DNA of 64,000 nt, taken from Paroedura picta (taxonomy: Eukaryota > Chordata > Lepidosauria > Squamata > Gekkonidae). The position numbers and the translations under genes are program-made. Numbering within the stretch: position 1 is the first letter of the stretch; each line of letters opens with the position of its first letter. Below are positions 10,538-64,000 of this stretch, piece after piece. The stretch spans positions 14,867,345-14,931,344 of the forward strand of contig NC_135381.1 in assembly GCF_049243985.1 (NCBI RefSeq), read 5' to 3'. The notes under the pieces were generated by a model. It was given only the letters and a program-made list of their open reading frames with translations. It did not search any database and had not been told where the DNA came from.

Positions 10538-10620
10538 GAAATGGCGAACGCTGGCAGGGGCTCCTGGGAATTGTAGTCCATGGACATCTGGAGGGCCGCA
10601 GTTTGACTACCCCTGGAATA
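10538..10620 (-). mobile_element. hAT-like MITE fragment (one arm)
   Basis: Contains 'aacgctggcaggggctcctg', 'ttgtagtccatggacatctg' and ends in 'gactacccctgg', the reverse complement of the CAGGGGTAGTC terminus. Confidence 0.7.
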
Positions 10621-11191
10621 GACAAATACTCTCCTTTTCAAAATTCTAACTCTCAAGGAAGCCAAGTTCTGCAAGACCGCTTACCAGTTTGCACAAGAAG
10701 GCAACCGTGCGGAAGTTTGGCTTCAATAGCAAACACAAAAGCTATGCATACCTGCAACAGGTACTAACGTGTGTGGGAGGGGAACAGGTACATTGGGTCT
10801 ATTAACAGGGCACACCTGGAGTATATGGCATCCACAGAAAGGAAGTGGCAATTGCACATCGCTGCAGAGTGAAATAATTCCATTCACAAACATGTGGGAA
10901 GAAGAAACATTTGGTGTCACCAATTATACTCCAGTCAAAGGGAAAGGAAGCAAATGGGCTGTAAATGAGAACTGTAATGTGGTAACCAGAGGGACTGTAA
11001 AGTTCCCAGTGGGTTTGGGCTCAGCACCTGGAGAAGACCAACTGCCTGGAAGCTGTGCAGGGAACCTGGCTGGATTGACCACCACAGTGAGAAATAGACC
11101 AAGCTAAACATGACACCCTCACATTATGCCGCTCCAGCATTCTCCGGAGGCTGTGAATTGGTGGTGGTGGTGGGGTTTATCACTTTCCCCT

Positions 11192-11303
<112 letters not shown>

Positions 11304-11391
11304 AAAGGCTCAGGGCGGTTTACATAGAACTTAGAAATTATATGTTCTTGGGGGGGGGAGGGGGGGGAGAAATAAGCTAATAGTGTAACAT

Positions 11392-11600
11392 ATTGGTCAA
11401 AACGTCGGGCTAGGATCTGGGAAACACAGTTTAGGATCCCTGCTCTGCCATGGAAGCTTGTTGGGTGACCTTAAGCTAATCAAACAGTTTCAGTCTAACC
11501 TACCTCCCAAGGCTGTTGTGAAGATAGAGGAGGAGAATGAGGGAAGCTGATTTAGGCCTCCATAGTGGAGAGAGGTGAAGTATTTTTTTAAAAGTAAGTA
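11392..11600 (+). mobile_element. tRNA-derived SINE, MIR-like body
   Basis: Shows a degraded tRNA head, then 'ctctgccatggaagcttg', 'ttgggtgacctta' and a 'acctacctcccaaggctg' body typical of a reptile SINE with a MIR-like layout. It is a different family from the (CTT)n-tailed SINE. Confidence 0.7.
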
Positions 11601-11634
11601 TAACTAAAGAAAACTTTTCAGTTACACAAGTCAT

Positions 11635-12113
11635 AGAATCATATCTCCTTATGCCCCCCGCAGGGTACTTTGCTCTGCGGGTAAGAATTTGCTGATGATC
11701 CCAGGACCCCGGGAGGCACGCCTGGCCTCGACAAGGGCCAGGGCCTTTTCGGTCCTGGCCCCTACCTGGTGGAACGAGCTCCCTGAAGAGCTGCGGGCCC
11801 TGTCGGAGCTCTCTGAGTTCCGCAGAGCCTGCAAAACGGAGCTCTTCCGCCAGGCGTTTGTCTAAGGCCGGGTGATGGCCCGGGGCTAAGATCGGACCCC
11901 TCTCCCCGGAGGGGGGAGGCCAGTACTAGACTGACCTGGTTCCCCAGATTGTTCCACCCTATGCCCAATTATCCATCCGTTCCCTTCTGCTCATCCAGTG
12001 TGCCTGTACGGGAATAGTTTTTTAATTGCCATCATTGTGACTCAGTCATTATTTTAATGGGGTTTTAATGGGGAATTTTAATGGTTAATATATTGTATTT
12101 GTATTGAAACATT
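11635..12113 (+). mobile_element. L2-type LINE 3' end, first part
   Basis: The translated 3' end of ORF2 reads PLPGGTSSLKSCGP in one frame and, in the proper frame, a 'lapTWWNELPEEL'-type motif followed by an 'LSEFRRACKTELFRQAFV' terminus and stop at about 11865. This is the standard C-terminus of L2/CR1-like LINEs. The 3' UTR continues and is split at 12113 by a SINE. Confidence 0.85.
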
Positions 12114-12393
12114 ATGAGCCTCTTGTGGCGCAGAGTGGTAAGGCAGCTGTCTGAAAGCTTTGCCCATGAGGCTGGGAGTTCAATCCCAGCAGCCGGCTCA
12201 AGGTTGACTCAGCCTTCCATCCTTCCGAGGTTGGTAAAATGAGTACCCAGCTTGCTGGGGGGTAAACGGTAATGACTGGGGAAGGCACTGGCAAACCACC
12301 CCGTATTGAGTCTGCCATGAAAACGCTAGAGGGCGTCACCCCAAGGGTCAGACATGACTCGGTGCTTGCACAGGGGATACCTTTACCTTTACC
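12114..12393 (+). mobile_element. Complete tRNA-derived SINE nested in L2 LINE
   Basis: Head 'gagcctcttgtggcgcagag' with tRNA-like A and B boxes ('gtggtaaggcagc', 'gggagttcaatccc'), body ending 'ggtgcttgcacagggg' and a (ACCTTT)n tail. The 12-bp sequence TATTGAAACATT occurs directly before (12102-12113) and after (12394-12405), a target-site duplication that fixes the boundaries. Confidence 0.93.
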
Positions 12394-12482
12394 TATTGAA
12401 ACATTGTGAACCGCCGCGAGCCGGTTTCCGAGAGCGGCGGTCATACAAATCAAATAAATAAATAAATAAATAAATAAATAAA
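12394..12482 (+). mobile_element. L2-type LINE 3' end, second part, with (AAAT)n tail
   Basis: Continues the L2 3' UTR after the SINE: 'attgtgaaccgccgcgag', 'gagcggcggtcatacaaatc' and then (AAAT)n, the usual L2 3' terminus and simple-repeat tail. Confidence 0.88.
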
Positions 12483-12610
12483 TAGAATCATAGAGTTGGA
12501 AGGGACCTCACGGGTCATCTAGACCAACCCCCTGCAATATGCAGGGTGAAACAGAAATACACAGAACTGTACTTGACCATAGTAGTCAACTGTAACAACA
12601 ATAACAGCAA
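12483..12610 (-). mobile_element. CR1 LINE 3' end (minus)
   Basis: Starts with 'agaatcatagagttggaag' and 'gtcatctagaccaaccccc', the reverse complement of the conserved CR1 3' end. It abuts the L2 tail. Confidence 0.8.
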
Positions 12611-13351
12611 CTGAGAACAGCTGCTTAGCACCTTAAATCAGGGCATGCAGGCTCTTGTCCTCATAGGCTGAACTCAGAGCATTCAAGGTCAGCAAAAGAA
12701 AAACTTCAATGTACAGGCAGTATTGTCAGGGATACGATGAGGGAGATGTGTATGGCAAATAGACACACAGGTACAATCCATGTTGGGGTGAAAGCCCCCA
12801 GGGTTGTGCATAAACCTAATTAGTGGAATGTTAGGAAGTTGGCGGAAGAGAGTGTGGGTATAAAATGTTGGGCATCTGTTCAAAACATCTTGGACAGGTC
12901 TTTTTGTATAGAGTAGAGCTATTCCCCCCCCCTGAATTTTTGACATGCAAGTATGTCATACTAAAAAAACAATATTCAGTGGGCTTCTGCTTGTAATCCC
13001 TCTTACAGTATCAGTGAATTATTGTTTGCAATCTCTCTCAGTATTTTACCAGACTAAACGTGGAGATCTTCCCTTAGGATAGAGGTCTCGTAAGCACCAG
13101 TTACTGGGCTTTAGCTCTGCACCCAAAGTTCTGAACCTTCTGCTCCCAAGACCGTACAGAGATACAAAAAATGATGTGATAGATCGTTTGACCGTTGCCT
13201 AAGCATTAATGGGAACTGGTACGCAGTCTCTCTGCTTCCTCCTTTGACCTCTTCTTCCCTGTCCATCACTCTTGCTTATTCCGTGCTTATTCCAAGTCAC
13301 TCTAGGGCTGCTAAAGTCTCCTCAAAGAGAGGAGGAGAAGGAGGAGAAGAA
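12611..13351. other. Unassigned intergenic DNA
   Basis: No gene recognised. A purine-rich GGAGGAGAAG run at 13326-13351 leads into the next SINE. Confidence 0.35.
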
Positions 13352-13631
13352 AGCCAGCTTGGTGTAGTGGTTAGGCATGCGGACTAATAATCTGGCGAGT
13401 TGGGTTTGATTCCCTGCTCCCCCATATGCAGCCAGCTGGGTGACCTTGGGCTTGCCGCAGCACTGAGAAAGCTGTTCTGACCGAGCAGTAATATCAGGGC
13501 TCTCTCAGCCTCACCCACCTCACAGGGTGTCTGTTGTGGGGAGAAGAAAGGGAAGGTGACTGTAAGCTGCTTTGAGGCTCCTTTGGCTAGAGAAAAGCGG
13601 CATAAAAGAACCAACTCTTCTTCTTCTTCTG
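13352..13631 (+). mobile_element. Complete (CTT)n-tailed tRNA-derived SINE
   Basis: The best full-length copy of this family in the window. The head 'gccagcttggtgtagtgg' and 'gggtttgattccctgctc' form tRNA-like A and B boxes. The body runs through 'gctgggtgaccttgggct' and 'gagcagtaatatcagggctc'. The 3' end is 'gctgctttgaggctcc', 'gcggcataaaagaacc' and (CTT)n. Confidence 0.93.
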
Positions 13632-14842
13632 GTGTTTACTGCCAGGCATGCAGAGCTGACCTGGGAACTGAAATCCGCTTGCATTTTTGGTTTGTATTAT
13701 TATCTGCTGGCTTACCTGAAAAGGGTTTGCAGGCCAGCCGTGGTTAGCAAGCCCTAGTTTAGACACTCCTGTTCCAAAGTTCCAAACAGCGCTCTGTACT
13801 TATGCAGGACCTAGGCCATTACAAAACCCACAAAGAATAGCTGATCCTTATAGCAGTTCTCCTGGGGATTAAGTTCCTCACCTCTCACCCCCTCCCCCCA
13901 GCACCTAAGCCTATAAAGAAGAGCTGCTAGAGTATGGGAAAATATCTCCTGAGGAATCAGTAGCTATTTGGGGAAGGTACCCAGCTGTATCTGCAGTGTG
14001 TGTGTGTTTGTGCGGAGGGGGAAAGGGACAGGGCAGCTGCTTGGGAGACAGAAGGGCAGACACATGACAAGATAGCACAGAATGGGCCTGTTATGTGCTT
14101 TCCATGGGAACCCTGCCCCCGTGGACACCTGCAGGCCGCTCTTTTCCCCTTCAAGTCCAATCGTCCCTGTGGAGCTGAAATGGATGGGCGACAAGGCTCC
14201 AGTGTCTTAATACAGCGGGGGGACTTGGCAGCCCCGAGCATCTGGGCTGTGTGGCTCTTTCCATTCCTGTTCTGGCATCAGGACTATCAGCAGCTGAGGC
14301 TTTCTCACCAGTTAAGGCAAAGGGCTGCTCTGAGGCAGCTGTGGAGTAGGACGGGAGGGTTGGCAGGAAAAGGAAGAACCTTTTACTTATCTCCTTAACG
14401 AGGCCTAAGGAACCAGGCATGCGCAAATGTCTGTCAGAGCCCAGAGACGAGTCTCTCAACACAGGAGCTTACTGTGGCGATGAGGGCAGCCTGTGAGGGG
14501 GAAATACCTTCAGAAAGCACTACTGTTGATCTCAGGTTCTGAGGGAGCCTGCTGTTTGCACAATTGGCCTCTTCGTTTGTCTGCCTTGTCAATGGAGGCT
14601 TCTTCCGTTAAACAAGCGCTAATCTATCTGGCTGCATCTCCTTGGAAATATACAGTGGCCGTCATAAAAGGGGGTACAGTGACTGGAAGAAAGAATGTCT
14701 TGACGAGGCCAACAAGAAAAGCTAGAGAAAGGAGCAGTGGCAGTTATGTGCCATATGTACCTGCCTACACATGTAAACTCTACACTGTATTCTTGGCCAG
14801 AGTATAAAAGCAAAGGATTCTGCATAGAAGAAGAAGAGGCAT
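13632..14842. other. Unassigned intergenic DNA
   Basis: No recognised gene or repeat. Open frames of up to 132 codons at 14000-14398 show no domain and no conservation cue. Confidence 0.35.
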
Positions 14843-15120
14843 TAGATCAGGGTTTCTTGAATGGGTGGGAGTTATTGTTTAATATATATTTTAAATTGGA
14901 TAACAATTTATTGAGCGAGGTGACCTTATGTAGTCATGTTGCCCTGCACCCCCCTCCATCCCGTTCCCAAAATGGCCGATGGGCCTGGAGGGGGTGGGAA
15001 GAGGAGGGGCCCTGGGTGGGCGTGTCCACAGCTCTGCTTCCCAACCATATTCTGCATGATCATGCAACTTCTGGCGTTTCTTGACGCCTGAATATTGTTT
15101 CAGGGGTTTCTCAGCATTAG
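14843..15120 (-). mobile_element. Non-autonomous DNA transposon-like element (minus)
   Basis: Inverted relative of 8518-8850: on the minus strand it begins 'aatgctgagaaacccctgaa' and contains 'gcagaatatggttgggaagc' and 'tgtggacacgcccacc', and ends near 'caagaaaccctgatc'. Confidence 0.55.
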
Positions 15121-15329
15121 ACAGACCCCATTATTGTCCAGCAAAAGGAACCTGAACCAATCATTAGGGTTCTATCACAAGCTGCCTCAGTGGTGGTAAC
15201 AGGCCCAAACAGGCCCATATTACAAATATGAAAGATAAAGAATTCTAATCCTTATTAACAGTGGTCATTCCAGCTGGAAGCTGCCAAGAGGCTGTCGGGC
15301 TCTGTTCACCACCTGACTGACCAGCCTGT

Positions 15330-15975
15330 TTCAAAACTTAATTTGGATTATTTTGTCCAGTTCTGTGTACTGCAGTTCAAGGATGTTGACAAGTTGGAAT
15401 ATGTTCAAGAGAAGAGCAACTAGGATGATTGAGGGGCCTTACAAGGAGAGGCTGAGATAATTGGGTATGTCTAGCTTGGAGAAGAGGAAGGCAAGGAGAG
15501 ATGATAGCTTTGCTTAACTACGTACAAGGTGGACATGTCGAAGAGGGACAAATAAGGGACAGACTAAGTCTGAGGAAGAATGTTTGCACCCTAAAGCTCA
15601 CACCTTGAATAAATCTTTGTTGGTCTTAAAGGTGCTACTGGACTCTGATTTTATTGTGCTACTTCAGACCAACACGGCTACCTATTAGAATGTCGAAGAG
15701 GGAGCCAACTTGTTGACTGCAGCTTTAGAGATAAGGACTAGGAGCAATAGGTTCAAATTATGGGAAAGGAGGGTCCACTTAATTAGAAAGCATTTTCTGA
15801 TGGTGAGGGCAATTCATAGATGGAATATTCTGCCTCAGAAGGTGATGGGAGTCTCTGTCATTGGAAGTTTTTAGATTGTGAGGAGTGCATGATTTCTAAG
15901 TCCACAGGTAGGTGGGGGGCTGGACTGGATGGCCCTTTGTGGTCTCTCTCAGCTGTGTTTCTGATTCTTCATCAT
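15330..15975 (+). mobile_element. CR1 LINE 3' portion, interrupted
   Basis: Contains the CR1 ORF2 end and 3' UTR: 'gttcaagagaagagcaacta', 'gataattgggtatgtctagc', 'ttaattagaaagcattttct', 'gatggccctttgtggtctc'. A retroposon at 15549-15689 splits it. Confidence 0.85.
15549..15689 (+). mobile_element. Retroposon nested in CR1, 14-bp target duplication
   Basis: The 14-mer ATGTCGAAGAGGGA stands at 15535-15548 and again at 15690-15703. Between them is the recurrent tail 'caccttgaataaatctttg', 'cttaaaggtgctactggac', 'gctacttcagaccaacac'. The duplication length fits LINE-driven insertion and defines the element's 3' end. Confidence 0.88.
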
Positions 15976-16469
15976 TTACAGGTGCTGAAGCTGATCCTAC
16001 CTGAACTATACCATTTCTTTGTCTCTGCTGTCGGTCTCATGTCTATCAGATTGCAAAGTAGTTTAAAAGGAATCTTTGGGTGCTGCTTTGTAACATTATC
16101 ATAAAACACCAGAGCACCCCCAATATAAATGTTCATAGACATCATTTGTCTGGCTGGTTTCAGGGAAGTTTCCAAGCACGTTAATGTCAAGACTTTGCCG
16201 AGTCAGTTTTGACAAAGAAAGGGACTGGGACTTGAAAGATGAAGACCAAATACAGTGCTAGTTCTCTCTCATGTTCATCCTCGTTTGACTATTCTTTTCT
16301 CTGATTTGATAAAATGTGATTTTGAGTTTCCTGCATTGTGCAGTGGGTTGGAATAGATGACCCTGGAGACCCCTTTATGATTCCATGACATTTCAAAGAC
16401 TAATTTGCATTAAAAAAAACCCACATCTGTACAAGCAACTAGCATGTAGGGATAGATTCAAGGTGGTTA

Positions 16470-16560
16470 CCAGTGTTGGGCTGAATTAGCAGAACGAAGT
16501 TTTGAGTCCACTGGCTCCTTTAAGACCAATGAAGTTTTATTCAGTGTATATAAACGTGTA
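16470..16560 (-). mobile_element. Retroposon tail fragment (minus)
   Basis: The reverse complement reads 'actgaataaaacttcattgg' and 'tcttaaaggagccagtgg', matching the retroposon at 15549-15689. Confidence 0.65.
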
Positions 16561-17724
16561 CACAGCCTCACTTCTGTGAAAGGGACGGGAGATGTGATCT
16601 TGCACGATTTCACTGTTCATACAAGGCAGCTGCCTTCACGACTCCACCCCCCGCCCCCAGCCTGGATGTGAGTTTATTCCACAGCAACTCCACTTTCCTT
16701 ACTTAGCAGAGACATAGGTGTGACCTTGTTTTTGTCTTCAGTAACAGCAACATTGGGTCAACCTCTTTACAGGAAGCACAATTCTATATAAAGAAGGGGG
16801 GGAAAAGACCTTCATTTCCCTTTATTCGGATGGCCCCTCCGGGAAATGTTGTTGTCATATCTTACAAAGAACCACCAGAGAGATTATTATTTCCTAATAT
16901 TTCTTCCAGGCTGCAGAGCCAGTTCACAGTTTGCATTTGTTGTACCTTTACTGGATCCTCCTGTGAGACAGTGCCGCTTTTCCTGTTTTTGTCTTATTGC
17001 TAATGCCCATATTAAGGCGTAAGATGACTGAATATTGGGAGCAAGTATAATGTTAAGGAATGATGCCATGGGAAGACGCTTTGTCATTATCAGTGTGACA
17101 TAAACATTGAAAGTGACGAATGCAGCAATTTTAAATAACTTGGTATAACTTTTAATGGCACACTACTAACGTTTGGAATGCCCATTTGGATATAAAGTTT
17201 AATCGCTTTTAGTACCACAGAGGCCATATTAAAATTTTTAGCATGCAAAAGATGGTTTTATGATTGTCGGCACCTGAAACTTTTTCGGAATAAAGCTACA
17301 GACCAAATTCTATACAGGGAAAAAGTCTGTGGTTGGAATGATATACTAGTTACCATGTTGGACTGTTATACTTTTGTCCTGAAACTGGTTTTAGTCCTGC
17401 CTCCTGGTATTCTAGCTGCCCTGCTCCTTGCTAAACTCTGCCTTCCCTCAATCAGCGCTCAAATGTATGTCTGCTCTAATTAACTAACTCAGGAAACAGC
17501 TGCTTGCAAAGAAATCTGTGGTTCCAATGCAGAAAGATCACTGCTTGGATGACAGATTATAAGAGAAAATATTCGGTGTTATTCTATTCCATCAGATCTT
17601 CAGAGTTGTCTTGCAGGCTGGCATTTATCTTCAAGGCTGGGCATTTAAACACAGGCAAATGAAACAAGTTTGAAATTTTCATAATGGTTTAAGCTGCTCA
17701 GAAACAGAATATTAACTGGCTGTC
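16561..17724. other. Unassigned intergenic DNA
   Basis: AT-rich, no recognisable gene. Some of it may be decayed LINE sequence but no motif supports a family. Confidence 0.3.
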
Positions 17725-17935
17725 AAATGGCCCAGACTAGCCGCATCTTGTCAGGTTTTGGAAGCTAAGCAGGGTCAAGCCTTGTGGAGTATTTGCATGG
17801 GAGACCACTAAAGAAATCCGGGGTTATGACGCAGAGGCAGGCAAGAGCAAACTACCTCTGTCAATTGCCTTGAAAACCATACAGGGTCGCCAGAATTGGG
17901 CAGCAACTTGACGGCAAAAAGCCAAAAACTCAAGT
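17725..17935 (+). mobile_element. 5S rRNA-derived SINE
   Basis: The head 'ggcccagactagccgcatct' then 'ttggaagctaagcagggtca' and 'tttgcatgggagaccacta' resembles the 5S rRNA promoter region. The body 'cagaggcaggcaagagcaaac' gives way to 'cagcaacttgacggca'. Clearest copy in the window. Confidence 0.85.
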
Positions 17936-19500
17936 AATTATCCCATTGGGTATAACAGGCATTACTTATAAAATGGATGTAACACCTGGCTCACTCTTAT
18001 ATTCTCTACTTATGTAGTACCATTTTCTTCAATGTGTAATATATCACATCTAATACTTTATGCTGTGTTTCAGATTTTTGTAATTCTAATCCTATTACAT
18101 TGGATTTCTCACTCTGTTGGTTATATTGACGTACACGGCATAGTCCACCTTAAATCTCAGTGAGAAAGGCAGACTACAAATAATGCAAATAAACAAACAC
18201 CTATGGTTTGTACTGCCCTCTTTATTTTGACCTATAAATGTACATTTCTCACAGCCATTGTCATTCATTTAAATTCCCGCTCGGTAGTAGGGAAAATAAC
18301 CTGTAATTTATACAAGCCCTTTTGTAATTTACAAGGTCTTTCTTTATGCACCACCAACCAGGAAACTTCCAGCTAAAGCTGCATCCAATTAGGTAGTAAA
18401 TTATTCTGTTTTGCTGAGTTTAAAATAGATTTGTAAAGAGAAAATATGAATTCAATCATATTTTATTATTTTTAAATGTTTCAAGGCTTGTATGCCTGTT
18501 GTATTGTCCTTGCATTCTTTAAAAGACTTAAAAAAATTATGTCAAGATAAAGGTTGACATAAAACTAGGTTTCCTTTTGGCCATTAGCAATAAGTAAATG
18601 ACAAGTTGAGAGTATTTAAAAAGAACTGACAGAAGCGGAGACCTTCTTTTTTTGCTTCCAAACTTGTCCTGAACTGCAAAGGTTTGGTTATTCAACTCTG
18701 GTGTCATCTACCTTGTTTTACCTGCAAAATGCTTCCTTAGGTGATGGAACAGAAGTTGCCAGTTTTGAAAGTGAACATGTGCTAGAACTGTGTGCACCCT
18801 CTGTCAAACCTGTAATATACTATTTAATTGTAAGCATATGTAGTCACCTGTGACTCCCTGAGCTACATAATTCAGCCCGAAACCAAGGTGACAATCTCCA
18901 GCTTTGCTAATAAAATGGCTACCTGATTTGTCCCTTATGGAGGTCCTACAACGAAAGAGCAGTACTAGATATTGTCCGTTCAAACCCAGCACTCTGCCTC
19001 CAACTTAAGCAGGTGTCCCACCACTGTATGCAAATAAGGCATGGATATAAAAACCATCTTGCATGAAGTCAAGTCTATGACTATAGGAATCAACAGTCAC
19101 TCTTCGACGCTTCAGGCCTCTAATCTTTCTCAACCACACTGCCCCAGAGGTGCTGGATACTGAGCTTAGGACCACTAGCACGCCACCTATGACTATTGCC
19201 GCTAAGCGATGGCTACTATTGTCTACATTCAGAGAGACAGGGTTGTAGCAGTGACAAAGAGCTCAAAACTCTTCAACAAGCCACAGAATTGTGGTGACTC
19301 CCTGAAGGTTAAATAAGCATGCCTACCTACGAACAACCACAAATGAAGAATTGTTATAAGATTTTCTTCACTTTGGGAGCTGATGGGACCAGCAAAGCAC
19401 CTAAAGCAACACTTAAGCATGCCTGGATACCATCTCCAGAGTATCAGCTAGTAAGACGAAAGTTCTCTTGTGGTAGAGCTGCAATGCCCCCTGCAGTCAG
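17936..19500. other. Unassigned intergenic DNA
   Basis: No recognised gene or repeat. A short open frame at 19319-19567 lacks any domain and overlaps the likely MORC2 3' UTR on the other strand. Confidence 0.3.
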
Positions 19501-19513
19501 ATTTGTTTCTATA

Positions 19514-19519
19514 TTTAAT
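19514..19519 (-). terminator. Possible MORC2 poly(A) signal (ATTAAA)
   Basis: ATTAAA on the minus strand about 400 nt past the MORC2 stop codon. No AATAAA is seen closer. The 3' UTR length is a guess from this alone. Confidence 0.3.
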
Positions 19520-19921
19520 ATGCAACAAACTCACGGTGATCCTACATTCAGGTCAAGATTGCTATAGTGTTGCAAGCTCGTCTTGTGAATTCCAGGGTAT
19601 GAATTCTTCAAAAGGCTGGATTTACCTCAACTTTAGCTAAAGAAACAGCACAACATACCACACAATTGCTCTCTTTCTCTCTGTATTTTTTTTAAAAGAC
19701 CCGTGTTTATAAACACAGCTTAAAAACCTTTTGCACTGTTTTTGTTTGTTTTTTTTTAAATCCCACAAGAACAAGTCATACACCAATACGTATTGTGTAC
19801 ATGGTCTCTCGTGGTGTTGGCCCCATGTTTCCTTGGGCTGCTCTCCATAGATAAATTCATATCATGGAAGATATGGGGCTTGACTCTCTGGCAATTCATC
19901 TGATGCCCGAGTCTGGAATGT

Positions 19922-62410
<42,489 letters not shown>

Positions 62411-62734
62411 TCAGTAGCTTAGCTTTATTCATTTTCACCTACATGATGGTATCTTGAATCTAAATAGCATTGATCCAGTTGATGAGACCTTGACTCTGCC
62501 ACCTCATGGTGTCTCTATCAGTCCAGATGAATGTCCACAGATGTGTCTGTATGGTCTCCACAGAAATCTACCATGATTGGCATGAAGACCTTATGGGTAT
62601 GTTGTAATTGATTTGTGATTTGCATATACAATTCACATGGTTGAACAACAGCATGTGTGTGTGTAAGAACTGCAATACTCTCTGTGTAAGACAGATGCTT
62701 TCATTCCATTTATAGTGATGTATACATTTAACTT

Positions 62735-62962
62735 TGGCCACCTCATGAGAAGGACTCCCTGGAGAAGAGCCTAATGCTGGGAGTGATTGAGGGCAAAAGA
62801 AGAAGGGGACATCAGAGAACGAGGTTGCTGGATGGAGTCACTAAAGCATTTGGTGTGAGCTTAAATCGACTCCGGGGAATGGTAGAGGACAGGAAGGCCT
62901 GGAGGATCATTGTCCATGGGGTCGCGATGGGTCGGACAAGACTTCGCAACTAACAACAATAC
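62735..62962 (+). mobile_element. Bov-B LINE ORF2 end and 3' end
   Basis: 'ggccacctcatgagaaggac', 'ctaatgctgggagtgattg', 'agagaacgaggttgctggat' and 'gtcgcgatgggtcggacaag' followed by (AAC)n. This is the C-terminal coding part and 3' tail of Bov-B in order. Opposite in strand to the RTE pieces at 37.2 and 48.0 kb. Confidence 0.9.
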
Positions 62963-64000
62963 ATTTAATATTAGGGTACGATGCACAATGTATTGGGTGT
63001 AATTTCAGGACTACGGGTTCAAACACGGATATTTCTGGAGTCTCATTCCAATACAGTCTCCTTGCAACGTGCCCAGTGAGTCCATGAAAGCAGAGTGAAC
63101 CATCTTCTGCATAAAGTAATGATTCACAGAATTAGCCAGAATAATTTTGTTTCCAGTTCTATCTGTGGAGCCCTAAACAGTAAAAGAAAATCCATTTCAT
63201 TCAACTGCTCTGCACTTCAGTAGTCTTTTGACTACCTGCACTTCAACAGCTAACATGAGCTGCTCAGAGGCCTTGGGCGAAATACTGTCATGAGGCCAAT
63301 GATACTCAACTTTATTTTTAATTTTCTTCAACTCCAGAGATATTCTGAATAGGAGCCTGGAGTCAGCAATGGAGTAGATGATGGCTAAGTCACTTAATTA
63401 AATAATAAACTGAAGTTTAGTTCATCAGGGCAGAGGTTCTATTAGTATGTGGCCCAATAGTACCAAAAGGTTGTATCCAGCCTATACTAGATGCAAGATA
63501 ATTTCCTTTAATAACAGATTTGTAGTCTGAAGTATTTACAGATTGGTCCTTATCGATGTAAGCCCATGTGGCTTCCAGGCACAAAGTACCTTTCATGAAT
63601 CTGACTTGTGCACAAACTGAACCTTTCTTAGAAAGCAACCAGCTTGTAGCAGCTATCCATTTTCTGATCACATCCTGACTAGATGAAAATTAAGCAGACA
63701 TCAATTTTGGGTATGATGAGATATTTTTTCATATAGAGAATACTGTAATGCCATATACACGCAGTTTCTTACGAACACTCTTTAAATATTGGTCCACAAT
63801 TAATCGAGTATTCTGCTGATATTGAAAGGCTTGATTGAGATTACAGATGGCTTGACATGGAAGTGTCAGCATACAAGAAATTCAGAGTACAGCAAGAACA
63901 ATATTGATCTAATTGCAGGAATTGCGGAAAACACTCTAAGCCTGAGGTGACTGAGCAAAAATTTTGGTACAGCCGAGCAGGAATAAGAAATACCGAAACT
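62963..64000. other. MORC2 intron, nothing recognised
   Basis: Searched for the preceding MORC2 exon (DDGAG motif) on the minus strand and not found. No repeat family recognised. Confidence 0.4.

Noticed and set aside
17725-17935. 5S rRNA gene or pseudogene
   Set aside because: Only the promoter-like part resembles 5S rRNA, and it is followed by a shared SINE body at several loci.
19319-19567. Open frame of 82 codons on the plus strand
   Set aside because: It overlaps the probable MORC2 3' UTR in antisense, and nothing in it is recognisable.

Overview
The window looks like a squamate reptile nuclear genome (lizard or gecko grade; I cannot name the species). The evidence is the repeat mix: CR1, L2, L1 and Bov-B/RTE LINE pieces, several tRNA-headed SINEs, 5S-rRNA-headed SINEs, hAT-like MITEs with short inverted ends, a mariner relic and DIRS-like fossils, all around two well-conserved vertebrate genes. 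Coding is split into exons with standard splice signals, so this is not a microbial sequence.

Layout. (1) 1-2.1 kb: the tail of a SINE, a retroposon scrap and unassigned DNA leading into a GC-rich island. (2) 2199-3392 (+): an intact single-exon class A GPCR of 397 codons, an apelin receptor (APLNR) family member, with a poly(A) signal at 3712. (3) 3.7-19.5 kb: intergenic DNA with many transposon relics, including a SINE nested in an L2 LINE and a retroposon nested in a CR1 LINE, both with clear target-site duplications. (4) 19,922-62,373 (-): 22 coding exons of MORC2, from the part of the GHKL ATPase domain just after the DxGxG motif through to the stop codon. I checked the reading phase across every junction: the exons sum to 2855 nt, 950 complete codons plus a stop after a 2-nt split codon. 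About 75 N-terminal residues lie beyond the right edge. The two genes are convergent (tail to tail).

The MORC2 introns hold most of the mobile DNA: a 2.3-kb minus-strand RTE/Bov-B LINE, a second smaller RTE piece, CR1 copies on both strands, L2 and L1 pieces, a mariner transposase relic, palindromic MITEs, a gag-type fossil interrupted by an L1 insertion, and two sets of DIRS-like fossil fragments.

The genes are not obviously a functional unit. The first encodes a plasma-membrane peptide receptor. The second encodes an ATP-dependent chromatin compaction factor that works with the HUSH complex. No new multi-gene system is evident. The most interesting points are the APLNR-type receptor beside MORC2 (a candidate ohnolog not found there in human), a GC-AG intron in MORC2, a twin-primed retroposon inside the RTE LINE, a chimeric SINE insertion, and an apparent CR1/L2 chimera.
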